64,000 bases of DNA from Nemertoderma westbladi (taxonomy: Eukaryota; Xenacoelomorpha; Nemertodermatida; Nemertodermatidae): assembly GCA_032718475.1 (NCBI GenBank), contig JAUCBJ010006938.1:62001-126000 (forward strand), written 5' to 3'. A program made the translations under genes and the position numbers. Shown here piece after piece: positions 38,054-49,160 of the stretch (within the stretch, counting starts at the first letter, position 1; each line of letters begins with the position of its first letter). A model generated the notes under the pieces. It made no database searches. It had not been told where the DNA came from and saw only the letters and a program-made list of their open reading frames with translations.

Positions 38054-38327
38054 ATGTTTGGGCTTACCATCCTAATCTCGGCCAATGTGGTAGGATTTTC
38101 GCTTGGTGATATTTACATCAATAATTTCTGTACCAACCAAACCCCACTTGGAGTTTCTACTAAAGCCACAACTTCCTACGACTGCAGCATTGATTGCGAG
38201 AGGAATCATCAATGTCGGTCTTTCACCTTCACTGACAGATGCCAGATATATGAAGAGGATTGTCTGGCAGATATGGTCAACTGGGATGTTGAAACTTTGG
38301 GGAGACGTTGGATCAACAAGAAAAAAG
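38054..38327 (+). CDS. Secreted PAN/apple-like and EGF-like gene, exon 1
   Basis: The ATG at 38054 begins MFGLTILISANVVGFSLG, a convincing signal peptide; a GTG 24 bases upstream lies before stops in other frames and is not used. The mature part has CTNQTP..., SYDCSIDCERNHQCRSFTF and DRCQIYEEDC, with Cys spacing of a PAN/apple-type module. The donor is aaaaaag|gttaaa, leaving one base (G) that with TA of the next exon makes a Val codon. The protein would be exported, and PAN modules usually bind protein or glycan. Total predicted length with exons 2 and 3 is 294 residues. Intron 1 (38328-42423) contains a non-LTR element and a solo LTR. Confidence 0.75.
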
Positions 38328-39100
38328 GTTAAATGAATTAATATAGAATATAACATATCGAATATATAATATATATCGAATATAATATCGAATCAACTCG
38401 TATATATTTCATCGAAACCAGAGCCCCAAAAAAATCCGATTGCATAAAAAACAAGTTTCAAACAATCAATTTACAAAATTGTCATATTTCCAATTCTGGT
38501 GCTGGCATCAAAATTGGGCCTCCGCCGAAAAATACAAGTTTGAAATTTCTAAATCAATTTATATGAATTCCATCCAATTGCTATCACCAAAAAACCGGTG
38601 TAAATCAAAAATATAGATGTTACAATTCATATTTAATGAAATGTAATTTTCAAAAAACGTCTCAAAAAAAGTGCCAAAAGTAGGGTTAAAAAATGGTGCT
38701 ATAACTCGAAAACTACCCAATATTTTTGAAAACGGTTTTCACTACTAGGAACGAAGACAATAGATTTTTAGGAAAAGTCATAAAATTTCAGATTCCCAAC
38801 TGCGTTTGCTTCAGAATTATAATAAAAAAACCACGGGGGGGGGGGGGGGTCATATTGACCCTCCCCCGGGTTTAATAGGGTTAAACGAAATTTTTCATGC
38901 TTGCTACACATATCTCTAAAATAGTCTTTTCAGATACCTGGATACCGATTATATATACATTACATTCATTATTGACATATATTGTCTAAACCTTTTATGT
39001 ATCCCGATTTCGTCAATAGTTTTTTAGGCTACGCCCTCCCTTTATCATGGCCGAGGAGTTTCTCCAACACCAAAGTGATATTTTAGCGATTATGATAACT
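38328..39100. other. Start of intron 1 of the PAN/EGF-type gene
   Basis: AT-rich; a run of 15 G lies at 38835-38849. Wording such as 'ataactcgaaaactaccc' is shared in style with 28.4-29.0 kb of the unclassified insert, which may point to a common repeat family. No ORF. Confidence 0.4.
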
Positions 39101-39129
39101 GTCAAGATGAAGAAATGAAATGTATAAAC

Positions 39130-40007
39130 ATGAGCGAAGAACAATCCTTAACTGACCACCTTTTCGCAATGAATGTGCTATACACAACTTCACTGGGCAA
39201 ACTAGTTGAAATACAACGGGAGCTGTTGGAGTCAAAAGATAATGTTTTAGCTTGGGGTCAAGCAACAGGGGCTGTAGAAAGTACAACAGCATCACAAACC
39301 GACGTCAACAAGAAAATTAAGACTTCAAGAAAACAGGCTACCAGTAAAGAAAGTATACCCGAGATCACATGCACGACAATGGAGCCGGCGCATCCTCGGG
39401 AGAAAACAAATGATGTGACAACACCTGCGAGTGAAGCGGTGCGGAATAGCGGGCCAAATACTTGGCAAACAGTGGAACCGAGACATCACAACATACACCA
39501 CCAGTCACCGGCACTAAATCGGGAACAGGCTTGGGAGTGGCCCCTCCTGCTAGCCAAAACAGGGATTCCCAAATAGCACATGTCTTTGTAGGTAACTTTG
39601 TACCTTCAACAACCAGCGACAATGTTAAACAGTACTTAGACAGGGAGGAGCTAAGCTACCGAGATGTTACCCCGATCACACGTAGTACACAAGGTAGCAC
39701 GGTAGATAACACACCTACGAGTCAGGCCTTCCACGTGTAATCAGTCGGACATGGAGCATATCCTTAACCCAAACAACTGGGAGGACGGGGTTCGCATCAG
39801 AAAATATCGCCTCACAGCCACGGAACGTGCATCGTTCTCTGTGAAACCACAGACTCGACCTGATGCAAGGAAGAGCAATGGCGATATCACTCAGGTGGCA
39901 AGTCAGGGGTCTTCCTCGGCCATTGATAGTCGACCTTCAGCCGACTATCAATATATGACAACCCAGGGAGGTAGATGGGTCGGTGACTATATGCAGTGGA
40001 TGTGCTA
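39130..40007 (+). pseudogene. ORF1 of the second non-LTR copy
   Basis: The segment starts near MSEEQSLTDHLFAMNVLYTT (39130), with a short helical N-terminus and a Thr/Ser-rich linker. After a shift near 39470 comes AHVFVGNFVPSTTSDNVKQY (RRM-like opening), and after another one-base shift at about 39738 comes MEHILNPNNWEDGVRIRKY. The parts correspond one to one with those at 16296-17056, which supports both readings. Confidence 0.65.
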
Positions 40008-40155
40008 AACCCTACCGATACCAGGCGAGCCCACACAGGCACTAGAAACTATGTGCCCGATTCCAAGCAGATATCAACCGGAAAAACTTCGATGAACTAC
40101 CTTTCTCAAATCTAGAACACAGGCCCCCCTATCTGGTGCTAGACAACAAAACACC

Positions 40156-41600
40156 ATGAACATACTACTATGGAATGACGAAGGAGTCAAGTCAACCATC
40201 AACACCACAACATATGATACTTTTGAAACAACAGACATACTACTTCTTACAGAGACAATGGCCAAACATACAGACATCCTAGGGTTCACATGCCATGATA
40301 CGGAATGGTTGACCGTGGTTGACCATGGACGGCCATGCGGAGGCCTATGTATTGCAGTCAACACGAGGCTACACACCACACAGAGAGTCCTTTTTAGGAA
40401 TGACAAACTGGTTGCCCTTGATACCAAGCACATAGCTATGTGGTTATTATACTCTACAAACGGACATTTCTGATATCCTCTTGGATTTAGTTAATGCATT
40501 GAATACAGTCCGTGCCAAGTCGAAAATGTCTGTAATAGTTTGCGGGGATTTTAACTGCAGGGTAGACAAATATTGCGACCGTGGAGAAATGCTTTGCAAT
40601 GGGCTCCTTGGTGCTGGCTTGCACTGCCTCAATGACCCGAAGATCCCAACATATATATCGTGGAATGGGGAGAGCACAATCGACTTATTGTTTACCGAGG
40701 AGGGGCTCATTGTGAGCGGATTCAATTCCGCCTCACTATCCCCATAAAGTTGGGAAGTGGCGCCCTTTTTCAGCAATATTGGAGATACGAGATTGATAGT
40801 AACCAATCTCGTATCACACCCAATAATGGGATAACACAATCCCCAAAAGCCACACAAAGGGAGGTTAGAGGTCAAACCACCTCGAGAGGGCAAATAACCA
40901 ACAGCAGGGGGGGGGGGGGGGGGCACTCCCATAGAGGTGAGATGCGTGAAGTAGGTTATAAGCCAATGGGAGATGGGGAAAGTATCCGCTGGACAAAGGC
41001 CACTGTAGTGTAGAAGTGACTAGATATATATTATCAGTGTATTGACATACCAATTTAGTTATCTCAGTCATCAGTTCAGTGCAGATCAGTGATATTTTAT
41101 ACCGTCATCATTACCAATACATATTTACCGGTACAGCATATTATCAACCTTAATGCTACCAATTTATAACCTTTTACTGCGCTATCACGTAAATTCATTA
41201 TCTAATATCAAGAGACATTAATTAACTGCTATCATTTTACTGCAACGGCCTCGGCCTAGACATCACCCTAAGGTAAACTCGGCGACGCGTAATAATAAAT
41301 CCGGTCGGGATCCCTTGATCCCGTCACACTCATTGACCACATGATGGTGGAGGTGATGCCGACAATGAACACCAAACACCAGCGTATCTCAGCTTGTATT
41401 CAAATGGACTCCAGCATATCAAACAGAAATACAAGAACCCCTGCAATAAAACGCATTGACGTGGATGTTCTGGGCAGCACTCTGAATATCGAGGATTTCC
41501 AAGAACTTCTTAACTCTGACATTAACATGGCTTGTACCTATCTAACTGATAAGATCTCAGAATCTGCAAAAGCCCCTAATAGAAGGGAAGGAAAACCATG
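40156..41600 (+). pseudogene. Endonuclease of the second non-LTR copy, split by a solo LTR
   Basis: 40156-40473 reads MNILLWNDEGVKSTINTT and TTDILLLTETMAKH; a shift near 40472 leads to MSVIVCGDFNCRVDKYC and SWNGESTIDLLFTEEG, ending at the LTR. Beyond the LTR (41329 on) the frame goes on as LIDHMMVEVMPTMNTKHQR and later NREGKP, TGA (41599-41601), LDQSCYLARNELRR. In the first copy the residue at the TGA position is Trp (NKPWFDDEC). Joining the codons on either side of the LTR at the duplicated CTCAT keeps the frame. Confidence 0.75.
40711..41328. repeat. Solo LTR with 5-bp target duplication
   Basis: 618 bp, starts TGTGAGCGG and ends CCCGTCACA, flanked by CTCAT at 40706-40710 and 41329-41333. 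It contains a run of 17 G (40907-40923) and an inverted pair GAGATACGAGATTG / CAATCTCGTATC near 40780-40815. No coding part of an LTR element lies next to it, so it is the product of LTR-LTR recombination. The parent family is not in the window; short words ('tcagtcatcagttcagtgca') recall the BEL2 LTR, but the similarity is slight. Confidence 0.85.
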
Positions 41601-41800
41601 ACTTGACCAATCGTGCTACTTGGCCCGCAACGAACTCCGCAGAACATATTTGGAAATGAAAAGTAATTGTAATCAACAAACTCGAGATAAATACAGACTA
41701 CTTCAGCGCAGTTATACCCAATTGATAAAAGATAAACGCAAAATCTACGAATTCCATCAGGAACTCAAAGTGAATAAACCCCTAGATCCCTTCCTATAAT

Positions 41801-42423
41801 AATTGTATAATAACAAACTAGTTAATTACATTTATTTATTTATTAATATAATACTCAATTTTAGTGTAATTTTTAATAGTTAGTGGAAATTTTAATTTCA
41901 TATGTTTGGACTAATAAACATTATTATTATTTATTTATAAAAGTTTTTTTAGCAAAAAAAGATTTTTTAATTTTTTAGCAATATTTATCATATCTGTACC
42001 ATGATAGCATTTTCCCTGAAAACGGCCATATTCAATGGTAAAATATAGTGCTGCTCGAAGGCTTGTCCGAAATCAGACTATCTCTTACATTTTGGCTCTT
42101 AACTTGAGATTTGAAATCTCCTTTACATTCGGCACATGATATGATAAAAAAGTTTATTTTGACAATTTCCAAAAAGGAGGGTAACCCCCCCCCCCCTCTT
42201 AAAGAAATAATATATAAAAATAATAATAGATTATATTTTTAATATTTTTAGTAACAATTATTAATGTTAACGCAAAATATACAAAATAATTAATATGAAA
42301 TTAAATGTTATAAAATATATATTTATATAATAATAATTTAATTTAATTTAAAAAGAATGGATGTAAAATTTCACTTTGATAAATGACTTAATTATATTAG
42401 AATTATTTTTCATTTGCTTATAG
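41801..42423. other. End of intron 1 of the PAN/EGF-type gene
   Basis: Very AT-rich, no ORF, with a C-run at 42186-42196. Ends in the acceptor tttgcttatag. Confidence 0.6.
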
Positions 42424-42708
42424 TACCATGGGCTGGCTCATTTACCTCACCATGTCACACCAACTACATCGGAGATGTTTCTCTAATGAAACAGAACGAG
42501 ATTGGCAATTATACAAAATGCATGGCAGGATGTGGCAGTATTACACAATGTATTGCTGCTGTGTGGGCCTGGGACGACGAAGATCTGACAGCCAAATTAT
42601 GTCTGTTCGAAAATCCAACAGTTTCTGATACAAATCTAAGCAACATCATTGATACATATGGAGATAATGTGGCATTCTTTGACAAGGTGGACAAAATCGA
42701 ATTTCAAT
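42424..42708 (+). CDS. Secreted PAN/apple-like and EGF-like gene, exon 2
   Basis: The acceptor is cttatag and the donor gtaagt. The first two bases finish a Val codon started in exon 1. It encodes a second PAN-like module: SPCHTNYIGDVSL, NYTKCMAGCGSITQCIAAVW and AKLCLFENPTVSDTN. The C-x3-C-x5-C spacing parallels C-x3-C-x5-C in exon 1 (CSIDCERNHQC), indicating tandem duplication of one module type. It ends one base into a Cys codon. Confidence 0.8.
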
Positions 42709-43082
42709 GTAAGTTAGTTTTACAAAATATTCCCATTTTATCAAATGTTATTAATTAATATATTATTTAACAGTTTCAATAATTGATAATAATTTCATGG
42801 GGACAGCAACCATGCCGACCATCGGTCTATTCATGGATTCACGGTCTATTCACGGGATGACGACCGAAGGAATTCAATGGTAGAAGAAGGAATAGAATAG
42901 GAGCTGAGCATTGATTTTTTGATGAATTATGAAGTATTTATTTGAAGAACATAGAATAGACAATATACTCCGGAACAATAGAAACACTTAAAATACTTAT
43001 ATTGTATAAAACTACAACTACTGTAATATTATATTATGGATTAATTATATAATTGATAATAATTGAATATTTTATTACCCAG

Positions 43083-43408
43083 GCCCAGTAGAGGATCCGT
43101 GCCTTGTTTGCCAAACTGGTATAGAATACGTCTGTAAGATAACAAAAGGACTGGTTACTGACTGCAGCTGTGCTGAGGGATACGCTCTTGATGAAGGCGA
43201 TGGTTCCTGTAAAGGTTATACGATTATTATATCAATTACTTTCACGAATATAGAATGTGACGAAAGGTTTGTGAGTCAGGCCTTGAGGATGTTAACGTGG
43301 TTTGAAACCAACAACGGCAAGCTAATGGCATGGGCCAGAGCGAGAGATAAGTTTGCAGCTGCTGTAAAATCTAGCCCGAAATTTTCAGAAAATAGTAGCG
43401 ATTTTTAA
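43083..43408 (+). CDS. Secreted PAN/apple-like and EGF-like gene, exon 3
   Basis: The acceptor is ttacccag. The first two bases complete a Cys codon. Then comes PVEDPCLVCQTGIEYVCKIT and VTDCSCAEGYALDEGDGSC: six Cys and the C-x-C-x2-GY of an EGF-like module. The frame continues for about 60 residues (FTNIECDERFVSQALRMLTW and further) to TAA at 43406-43408. That tail might instead be intron if the gttata after the EGF module (about 43215) is a donor. The BEL2 element begins only 106 bp after the stop, so the original 3' UTR and polyadenylation site are probably displaced by 15 kb. Confidence 0.7.
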
Positions 43409-43513
43409 GTGATTTATATGTATTTATGAGAAAATATAATTTAATGTAATTTTTTATATATATATATATATAGTATAAATTATGTAGGAAGATATATTAC
43501 TTGAATATATAAC

Positions 43514-44753
43514 TGTTCGCGCTTTCAGACATTTAGCAGTTTAACCTGCCAATTTTAGGTGTCCTCTTGTTTATAAATCGACTTTAGCCTATAACAATTA
43601 TTTAATGCACATGAAGTAACATTAGCCAAAGCCAGTCTATGCGCGATCATTCACCCACAGTTAAGGGAGACTGGATTCGGATGCTTGGACCTTATTGCGT
43701 TGCAGACCTACTGTATTATTCGATTGATTGTTACTATATAATCTCTGACAATATTATTCACTTTCAGGGAAATATTAACAGTTCCTTTAGGACGTGGCGC
43801 TTTAAGTATAAAACAGAGTTATGACTTATACTAAACACAACGAGATGGCTAATGATTTTCGTAAATGGCGCATTCTTTAGGAGATGCTTTATTATCTGTC
43901 ACACTGCTGCATACGATTTCACACTGCTGCACACTGATCTGCCGACCGTCACTGAATTTGATCATATATAAGGAGGATAGCCACTGACACATGTAGGGAT
44001 AATGAAATAGCATTTACTGCACACTAAAACCAATGTAATGTAAGTCGCAGTTGCTACCGGTAACCGGTCCCTCTAACCTTTAGTAATCAAGAAGATTGGG
44101 GTTTTATGATTATTTATCGATATTCTCCAAATATAACAACATATCCATCAACATATAACCATTAATAACAGACAGTAAACAGAAGTACAATAATGCGGTG
44201 ATATTCAGCCAGTATCGGTAATACCGGTACCGCAGTTGCAGGTGCAGTATCAAAGTTGTTCAGTCAGTGCAGACTGCAGTTTCATCAGTCAGTGATTCAG
44301 AGTCAGTTGCAGTCATCAGTTGCAGATAATAGATTTACGTTCTTGTAATCCAAAGCCGTCTAATGTTGGCCAAAGTCTGAAACTTCAAACACAGAAGTAC
44401 AGAAGAATCCTAAGCCGGTGTTCTGGGCTTAGAAAAGATATACACTGACTGAATTGCGTGGGTTTCTGTAGGCACTGTCCAACACAAAGAGAAAATCGCT
44501 CTGATTGGTCGAGCGAGCCGAACAAAGAACAAAGAAAAGCTCCATGCTGGCATTAAATCAGCTGACAGATGTCGTCATCTGAACTACACTCTATTTAGAG
44601 TATTTGGCGTATTGCGGCATAAAATGGCTTGTTATGTCCGCTAAAACACCTACAGGGTACATTGCGGAGAAAATGGCTTGTTATGTCCGCTAAAACAACT
44701 AAACAGTTCATTGCGGAGAAAAATGACTGGTTATATCCGCAAAAGCTTTTACA
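43514..44753 (-). repeat. BEL2 3' LTR
   Basis: 1240 bp, reading TGTAAAAGC...GCGCGAACA on the minus strand. The two LTRs differ by scattered substitutions and one-base indels (for example 'cagacattta' against 'cagaccttta'), so insertion is not extremely recent. The purine-rich stretch next to it (complement of 44754-44765) is a possible polypurine tract. Confidence 0.95.
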
Positions 44754-44830
44754 CCGCTCCCAGAAAATGGGATTTAATTCTATAAAATATAAAAATCACA
44801 GTTTCTAAAATATAAAAATACTCTAAACAG

Positions 44831-45642
44831 TTAGTCTTTCTTACGCGAACGGCATTTACGCAGTTTTTTGAGGCTAGCAAGAGTCCTTTTCTCTTTGGGG
44901 CGAGCCACTTTACTAGGAGGGCCAATACTCCTGGGTGAAGGGTGCAATACAATTGCATCGGAAGGTTTTAGGATTATGGTCGGTGTATCTGCCGGTCGAG
45001 GTACCCGGTTGATTGGTATCAACCTCAGTGGAATGAGGTCGAACAACCTTGAGAGCGCGTTTTAAGACAGCGGCTCTTACTGGTTCCTGACGGGTCGTTT
45101 GCACGAGTGCGGTAGGTGGACCGTGTGTAGTGAGAAATTTCCTCGGTTTGATGGTTCTTTTCGACTCGCGTTCTCGGGCTCTGTGGAAATCGATATGCTT
45201 CTCCTCGAGCTGATTTTCCTCCGCTTGTCATTGAAAGCATTCGTCCAAAACTCTTGCAGAGAGTAGGGTCGTCCAAGTTCGATATCTTCTTAGGGATTCT
45301 GTGTTTCCCGATTGAACTGAGATAAAGCTAATTCGTTTACCGCTTGGACTTGCTGCTACAATTTACGTTTCTCTGAACAATCGTAGGTTCCTTTTCCGAT
45401 CTTTGTCGAATAGTGTCTAACGCATTGCGTACAACTCTCTCCTCCACCTCGGTGACAGGTTGTATCGGGGTTAGATCGGGACGATTATACGGGTTGAACG
45501 GCGATATTAAATGTCCGCGTCCCAATCCGGCTAGGTAGGATGGGCAAATATCTAGGGAGCCCATAACCGGAGTGCCACCGACTAATTGTTCGGGTAACAC
45601 CAGATCTTTGAACAATGAGTACAGTTCAGGAGGAACCATCAT
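44831..45642 (-). pseudogene. BEL2 3' accessory ORF B
   Basis: At 45642-45337 a 101-codon frame reads MMVPPELYSLFKDLVLPEQL and VTEVEERVVRNALDTIRQRS; at 45276-44831 shorter frames carry basic, Pro/Thr/Arg-rich sequence ending in KKLRKCRSRKKD. The frames may belong to one gene broken by stops, or to separate small genes. There is no signal peptide, membrane span or known motif. It is next to the 3' LTR, where other retroelements may carry env-like or accessory genes. Confidence 0.4.
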
Positions 45643-45700
45643 ACTATTAGGATCAAGAGAGAGTCTGAGGTCTCACCAGGGAATGAGGAGGTCTGACCGA

Positions 45701-46388
45701 TTATTCCGGAACTCTGATCATCGGTTTATTTAAGGATCGTTTGCGTCGAGCGAGCCTAGGTGATGCGTCAAACAAGTTTCGCACAAAACTCCCGTAAGTA
45801 TAGCGAGTAAAAACTGTGTTTAGCGCAACGTCTCCGCGGATGTTTATGTCTTTCCGTGTGTTGGTTGGGTCTAGGGCATTCATCGTAATAATACCAAAGA
45901 CGCACGTCTTGTAGGGGAAACGCTGGTGATCTTTCTCCAGTTTTACAACATCTCTCTCAAGAATTCCAAATATACTTTGAAGTCTCTGCATTTATCCAGT
46001 TCTTTAACGTCTTCTCTTTCGAGTTGGTTTCGAATAGAATTTTCGTGTTCGATTCTCAGTTTGTCGTTCTGACTCCGCTGGGTATGATATTTAAATAGGA
46101 TCATTTCCCTTTCGGTGTCTACATCGTCCATATCGTGTAAATCGATAGGATGGCCAGTAGTAAAGAAGTCTATATACGTACCATTACGATGCGTATAGCG
46201 AGCGGTGAATTTTCTATAGACCAATTCACGCGTGAGTTGTTCCTTGGACATTGGTGGTTCGATATAACGGCCATAGTCCTCCGTAGTAGAGGGACTAGCG
46301 TCACCGCGTATTAAACTATCAACAACGCTTGCAATGGTAGGGTATATCGCTCCCTGATACCAAGATCATCTTCTATCAACTCAGACAT
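45701..46388 (-). pseudogene. BEL2 3' accessory ORF A
   Basis: It likely starts MSELIEDDL at 46388 and shifts frame once near 46360. The main frame (46251 on) reads SKEQLTRELVYRKFTARYTH, IDLHDMDDVDTEREMILFKY and a helical NQLEREDVKELDKCRDFKVY. A further shift near 45980 leads to 45991-45701: GIITMNALDPTNTRKDI and a basic end, ARRKRSLNKPM. In total about 220 residues without a known domain. One acidic segment followed by 'YH' resembles part X of BEL1; both lie 3' of integrase. A shared accessory gene is possible but not shown. Confidence 0.45.
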
Positions 46389-48120
46389 AGCTGCTATATG
46401 AGTTTATCAATATTATAATTAATTATAATTAGGCTAGCGGGCGTCGCTGCCTAGCCATCACGGCCCCCGGACAGCGCAAGATCCTCAGCGCTGATGTACT
46501 GTCGCCGCTGTGTCTATCGCCAACGTAGTAGCTGCACAACGACAACAACAACCAGCGCGAGTCACTCCACTGTCCGTCCCAAGGGCTTAGATTTATTTCA
46601 GGTTCTTACTGCAGGGTTAGGGCTACTTTCACAACTGCGACTCACTACTGTAAACACACTTTAGTAGTAACATTCACCTATAAATGCACAAATTCCACAC
46701 AACTGTCACAAATTGTACACATTCGGGCCATTTGTCTGTTAGTCAAGTGCCTTCCAGAATGCCACGTTATTATTATGTATCCCTGGATACTAGCAGTGCG
46801 CTATTTATGCCGTATGCTATTCAATGGGGCAAGCTTTTTATTGTTCTTTTAACTCACTTCTAATTCTAGCGTGGTTGTTGCCATGGTGACATTATGGAAA
46901 GCTAGCAGTAGAATTAGGGTAATTCTCATGCATACAGATCTGGGATGCTATTTAATAGTAATTCTTTAATTGTCAATATTCCCCTTTATACATGATTTTA
47001 TGAATTTTATCGGCTATTGACTATATATTGGAGATTCTCGCACACTAATACACTTAATAGGGTGAATCTCCGCTCCCATGATCTATTAATTAATGGAATT
47101 TTGGGAATATTATAAATTGTATAAAATAACAATTTATCAAATTCATGAAAGGATATGAATTTAAATTTATTCCCATAAATTTTATTATTGAATATGGAAT
47201 AAACACAATTTTATTCCAGAGCATGTCTGGGGACTGGGATCCTTCATTCTAGGAAATTTGTCTTTTTAAGAGTATCGGTAAGTGCTACGATATTTTAATC
47301 GACTAGAATTTTAAAGGATCTAATTTTAAACAGATTTTAATTTATAAATTTTCTTGGTTTACAAACTCCTTAGAGTTTATTTGTGTGTATTTATTCTATT
47401 ATAACATTTGTTTTAATAGATTTTTATAAATATTAACTATGTAATATTTAAGATGGGCACCGATTTATTCCAGAACATGTCTGGGGACGTTAACCACTGA
47501 TTCTAGAATTTTGTCTTTCAAGTATATCGGTGGGTGCCGCGATATCTTAATCGACTAGAATTACAGATGGTCAAAGGGTTTAACAGATTTATTTGCGTTG
47601 TACGCTACTGTTAAAGGGACTTCACGCTACTATATGTATTATTTAATATACGGTATGAGAGCAATATTGCAATAAGCAATGTCAGTGAGAAGAGGCAAGT
47701 CGTTTCCAAGGTCTACCCAGAGCTTGGTTTAGCCGAGACACGAGGATCTGAACTTTGCATTCCTAATACTCTACTTACCAATAATACTTGAGTATAGTAG
47801 GAGCTTTATTGTACTTTAATAAGTACGGACATTTCATCTTACTGTAATCACGTATTTATAATATGATACGGACAGTAAGGAAAGAGAAAAATAATTATTT
47901 CTCGCCGTTGCACTAAATATATATAATATATATAAGTAATTAAGTAATAAACGCGAATATATATTGCACTATTCTACTAAATAACCACTAAAATAACATT
48001 CTACTAAATAAAATTAAAGAAAACGATTATTATAAAATTACATAATAATACATACCTAAATATAAGAATAATAAAAAACGAATATAAAATAATATGGTCA
48101 TACACCCACTCCAGACGCTG
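46389..48120. other. Non-coding region between BEL2 integrase and accessory ORFs
   Basis: 1.7 kb, mostly AT-rich, no supported ORF. Two imperfect direct repeats of about 120 bp (47215-47340 and 47468-47595) share 'catgtctggggac', 'attttgtctttcaag'-like and 'taatcgactagaatt' words. Confidence 0.6.
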
Positions 48121-49160
48121 TTATGTTGGGGAGTCCCTAGATGTCTGTTGGATTAGGGAGGTGGTCGTGGGAAGTGTATCTTGCCTTCCATAGTTTCCGG
48201 ACAGTTCTCTGTCTCTCTCCAGTAAACATAAACGACCAACTGGGCGATTGAGCTGCTGCGTCTCGAATACAATTCCCGGTTTCTTAAAGTTACGTCGCAT
48301 GACGACGAGTTCTACCGATCACACTAAACCGTCATCTGAGATATGAGTCTCGATGATACGACCTGTCTGCCACCGCTTACGTGGAAGATCTGTTTCCACA
48401 ATAAGGACCATGTCTCCGGCGCTGACGTTTTCTTGCTGCGCAAACCACTTGGTTCGAAGTTGTAGCGTGGGCAGATAATGTTTTTCGAAATGGTCAGCGA
48501 AACGACGGGATAATAACTGCATAAGGTGCCAAATTTGTCGGCAGTATTCGTCTCCGTCCGTGATTTCCGATCGTGGGAGCATGGCTACAGGTTTCTTCAG
48601 TAGGAAGTGCGTGGGTGTTAGCGCTTCCAGGGAGTCGGGACTCGATGAGACTGGCATAAGCGGTCTCTCGTTGAGATAGGCGGCGATTTCCTCCATTAAC
48701 GTCCGCAAAAGTTCGTCGGTGAGATACGCGCGGCACGGCACTATAAAATGAAATGCGGTCTTCACGCTCATGATTAATCTCTCCCAACTTCCTCCCCACC
48801 AAGGGGTGTCGGCGGCGTTGAAGGTCCAGCTAGACGCTGTTACCCTTAGCTGATCGTCCACCTGTCTTTGGTTCCAATCTTTGATGTAAGCCTTGATTTC
48901 ATTGTTGGCACCAATGAAGTTCGTTCCCTTATCAGATCTCATCGTGTTACTAGTTCCAAAGCGAGCGATCTGTCGGCGTAAGCTCAGTATAAAGCTGTTG
49001 GTAGACAGATCGTTCACCATATCGAGATGGATAGCTCTACAAGTCATACAGACAAAGATGATACACCATCTCTTGACTATAGTCCTAGCACGATATACTT
49101 CAATAGGGCCAAATAAATCCACACCGGTATTAGTGAAGGGTGGTTCATAGAAGCTTACTC
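48121..49160 (-). pseudogene. BEL2 integrase core and C-terminus
   Basis: After a TGA at 49161-49159 the frame goes on with VSFYEPPFTNTGVDLFGPIE (first catalytic Asp), MRSDKGTNFIGANNE (second Asp), ADTPWWGGSWERLIMSVK (catalytic Glu in WE), then the C-terminal part with AGDMVLIVETDLPRKRWQTG. A TGA at 48321-48319 is followed in the same frame by MRRNFKKPGIVFETQQLNRP and VGRLCLLERDREL, the usual BEL/Pao end, and a TAA at 48121. Catalytic residues are all present. The two TGA codons sit where Arg or Trp would be expected. Confidence 0.8.

Larger units (their letters stand above)
39101..41800 (+). mobile_element. APE-type non-LTR retrotransposon, second copy, 5' part
   Basis: Same family type as 16231-20066: ORF1 with the domain ending NPNNWEDGVRIRKYRLTATE and an endonuclease with TDILLLTETM, CGDFNCRVD and GESTIDLLF. 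It stops in the linker after the endonuclease (ELKVNKPLDPF, about 41800); no RT follows, so the 3' half is lost, an uncommon state for non-LTR copies, which usually lose the 5' end. A solo LTR (40711-41328) is inserted in the endonuclease. Frameshifts are frequent; this copy is older than the one at 16-20 kb. Confidence 0.75.

Noticed and set aside
757-43408. Nuclear code with UGA as Trp
   Set aside because: Host exons use TGG for Trp and contain no TGA; some TGAs in elements fall at expected Arg positions, so decay or readthrough is more likely.
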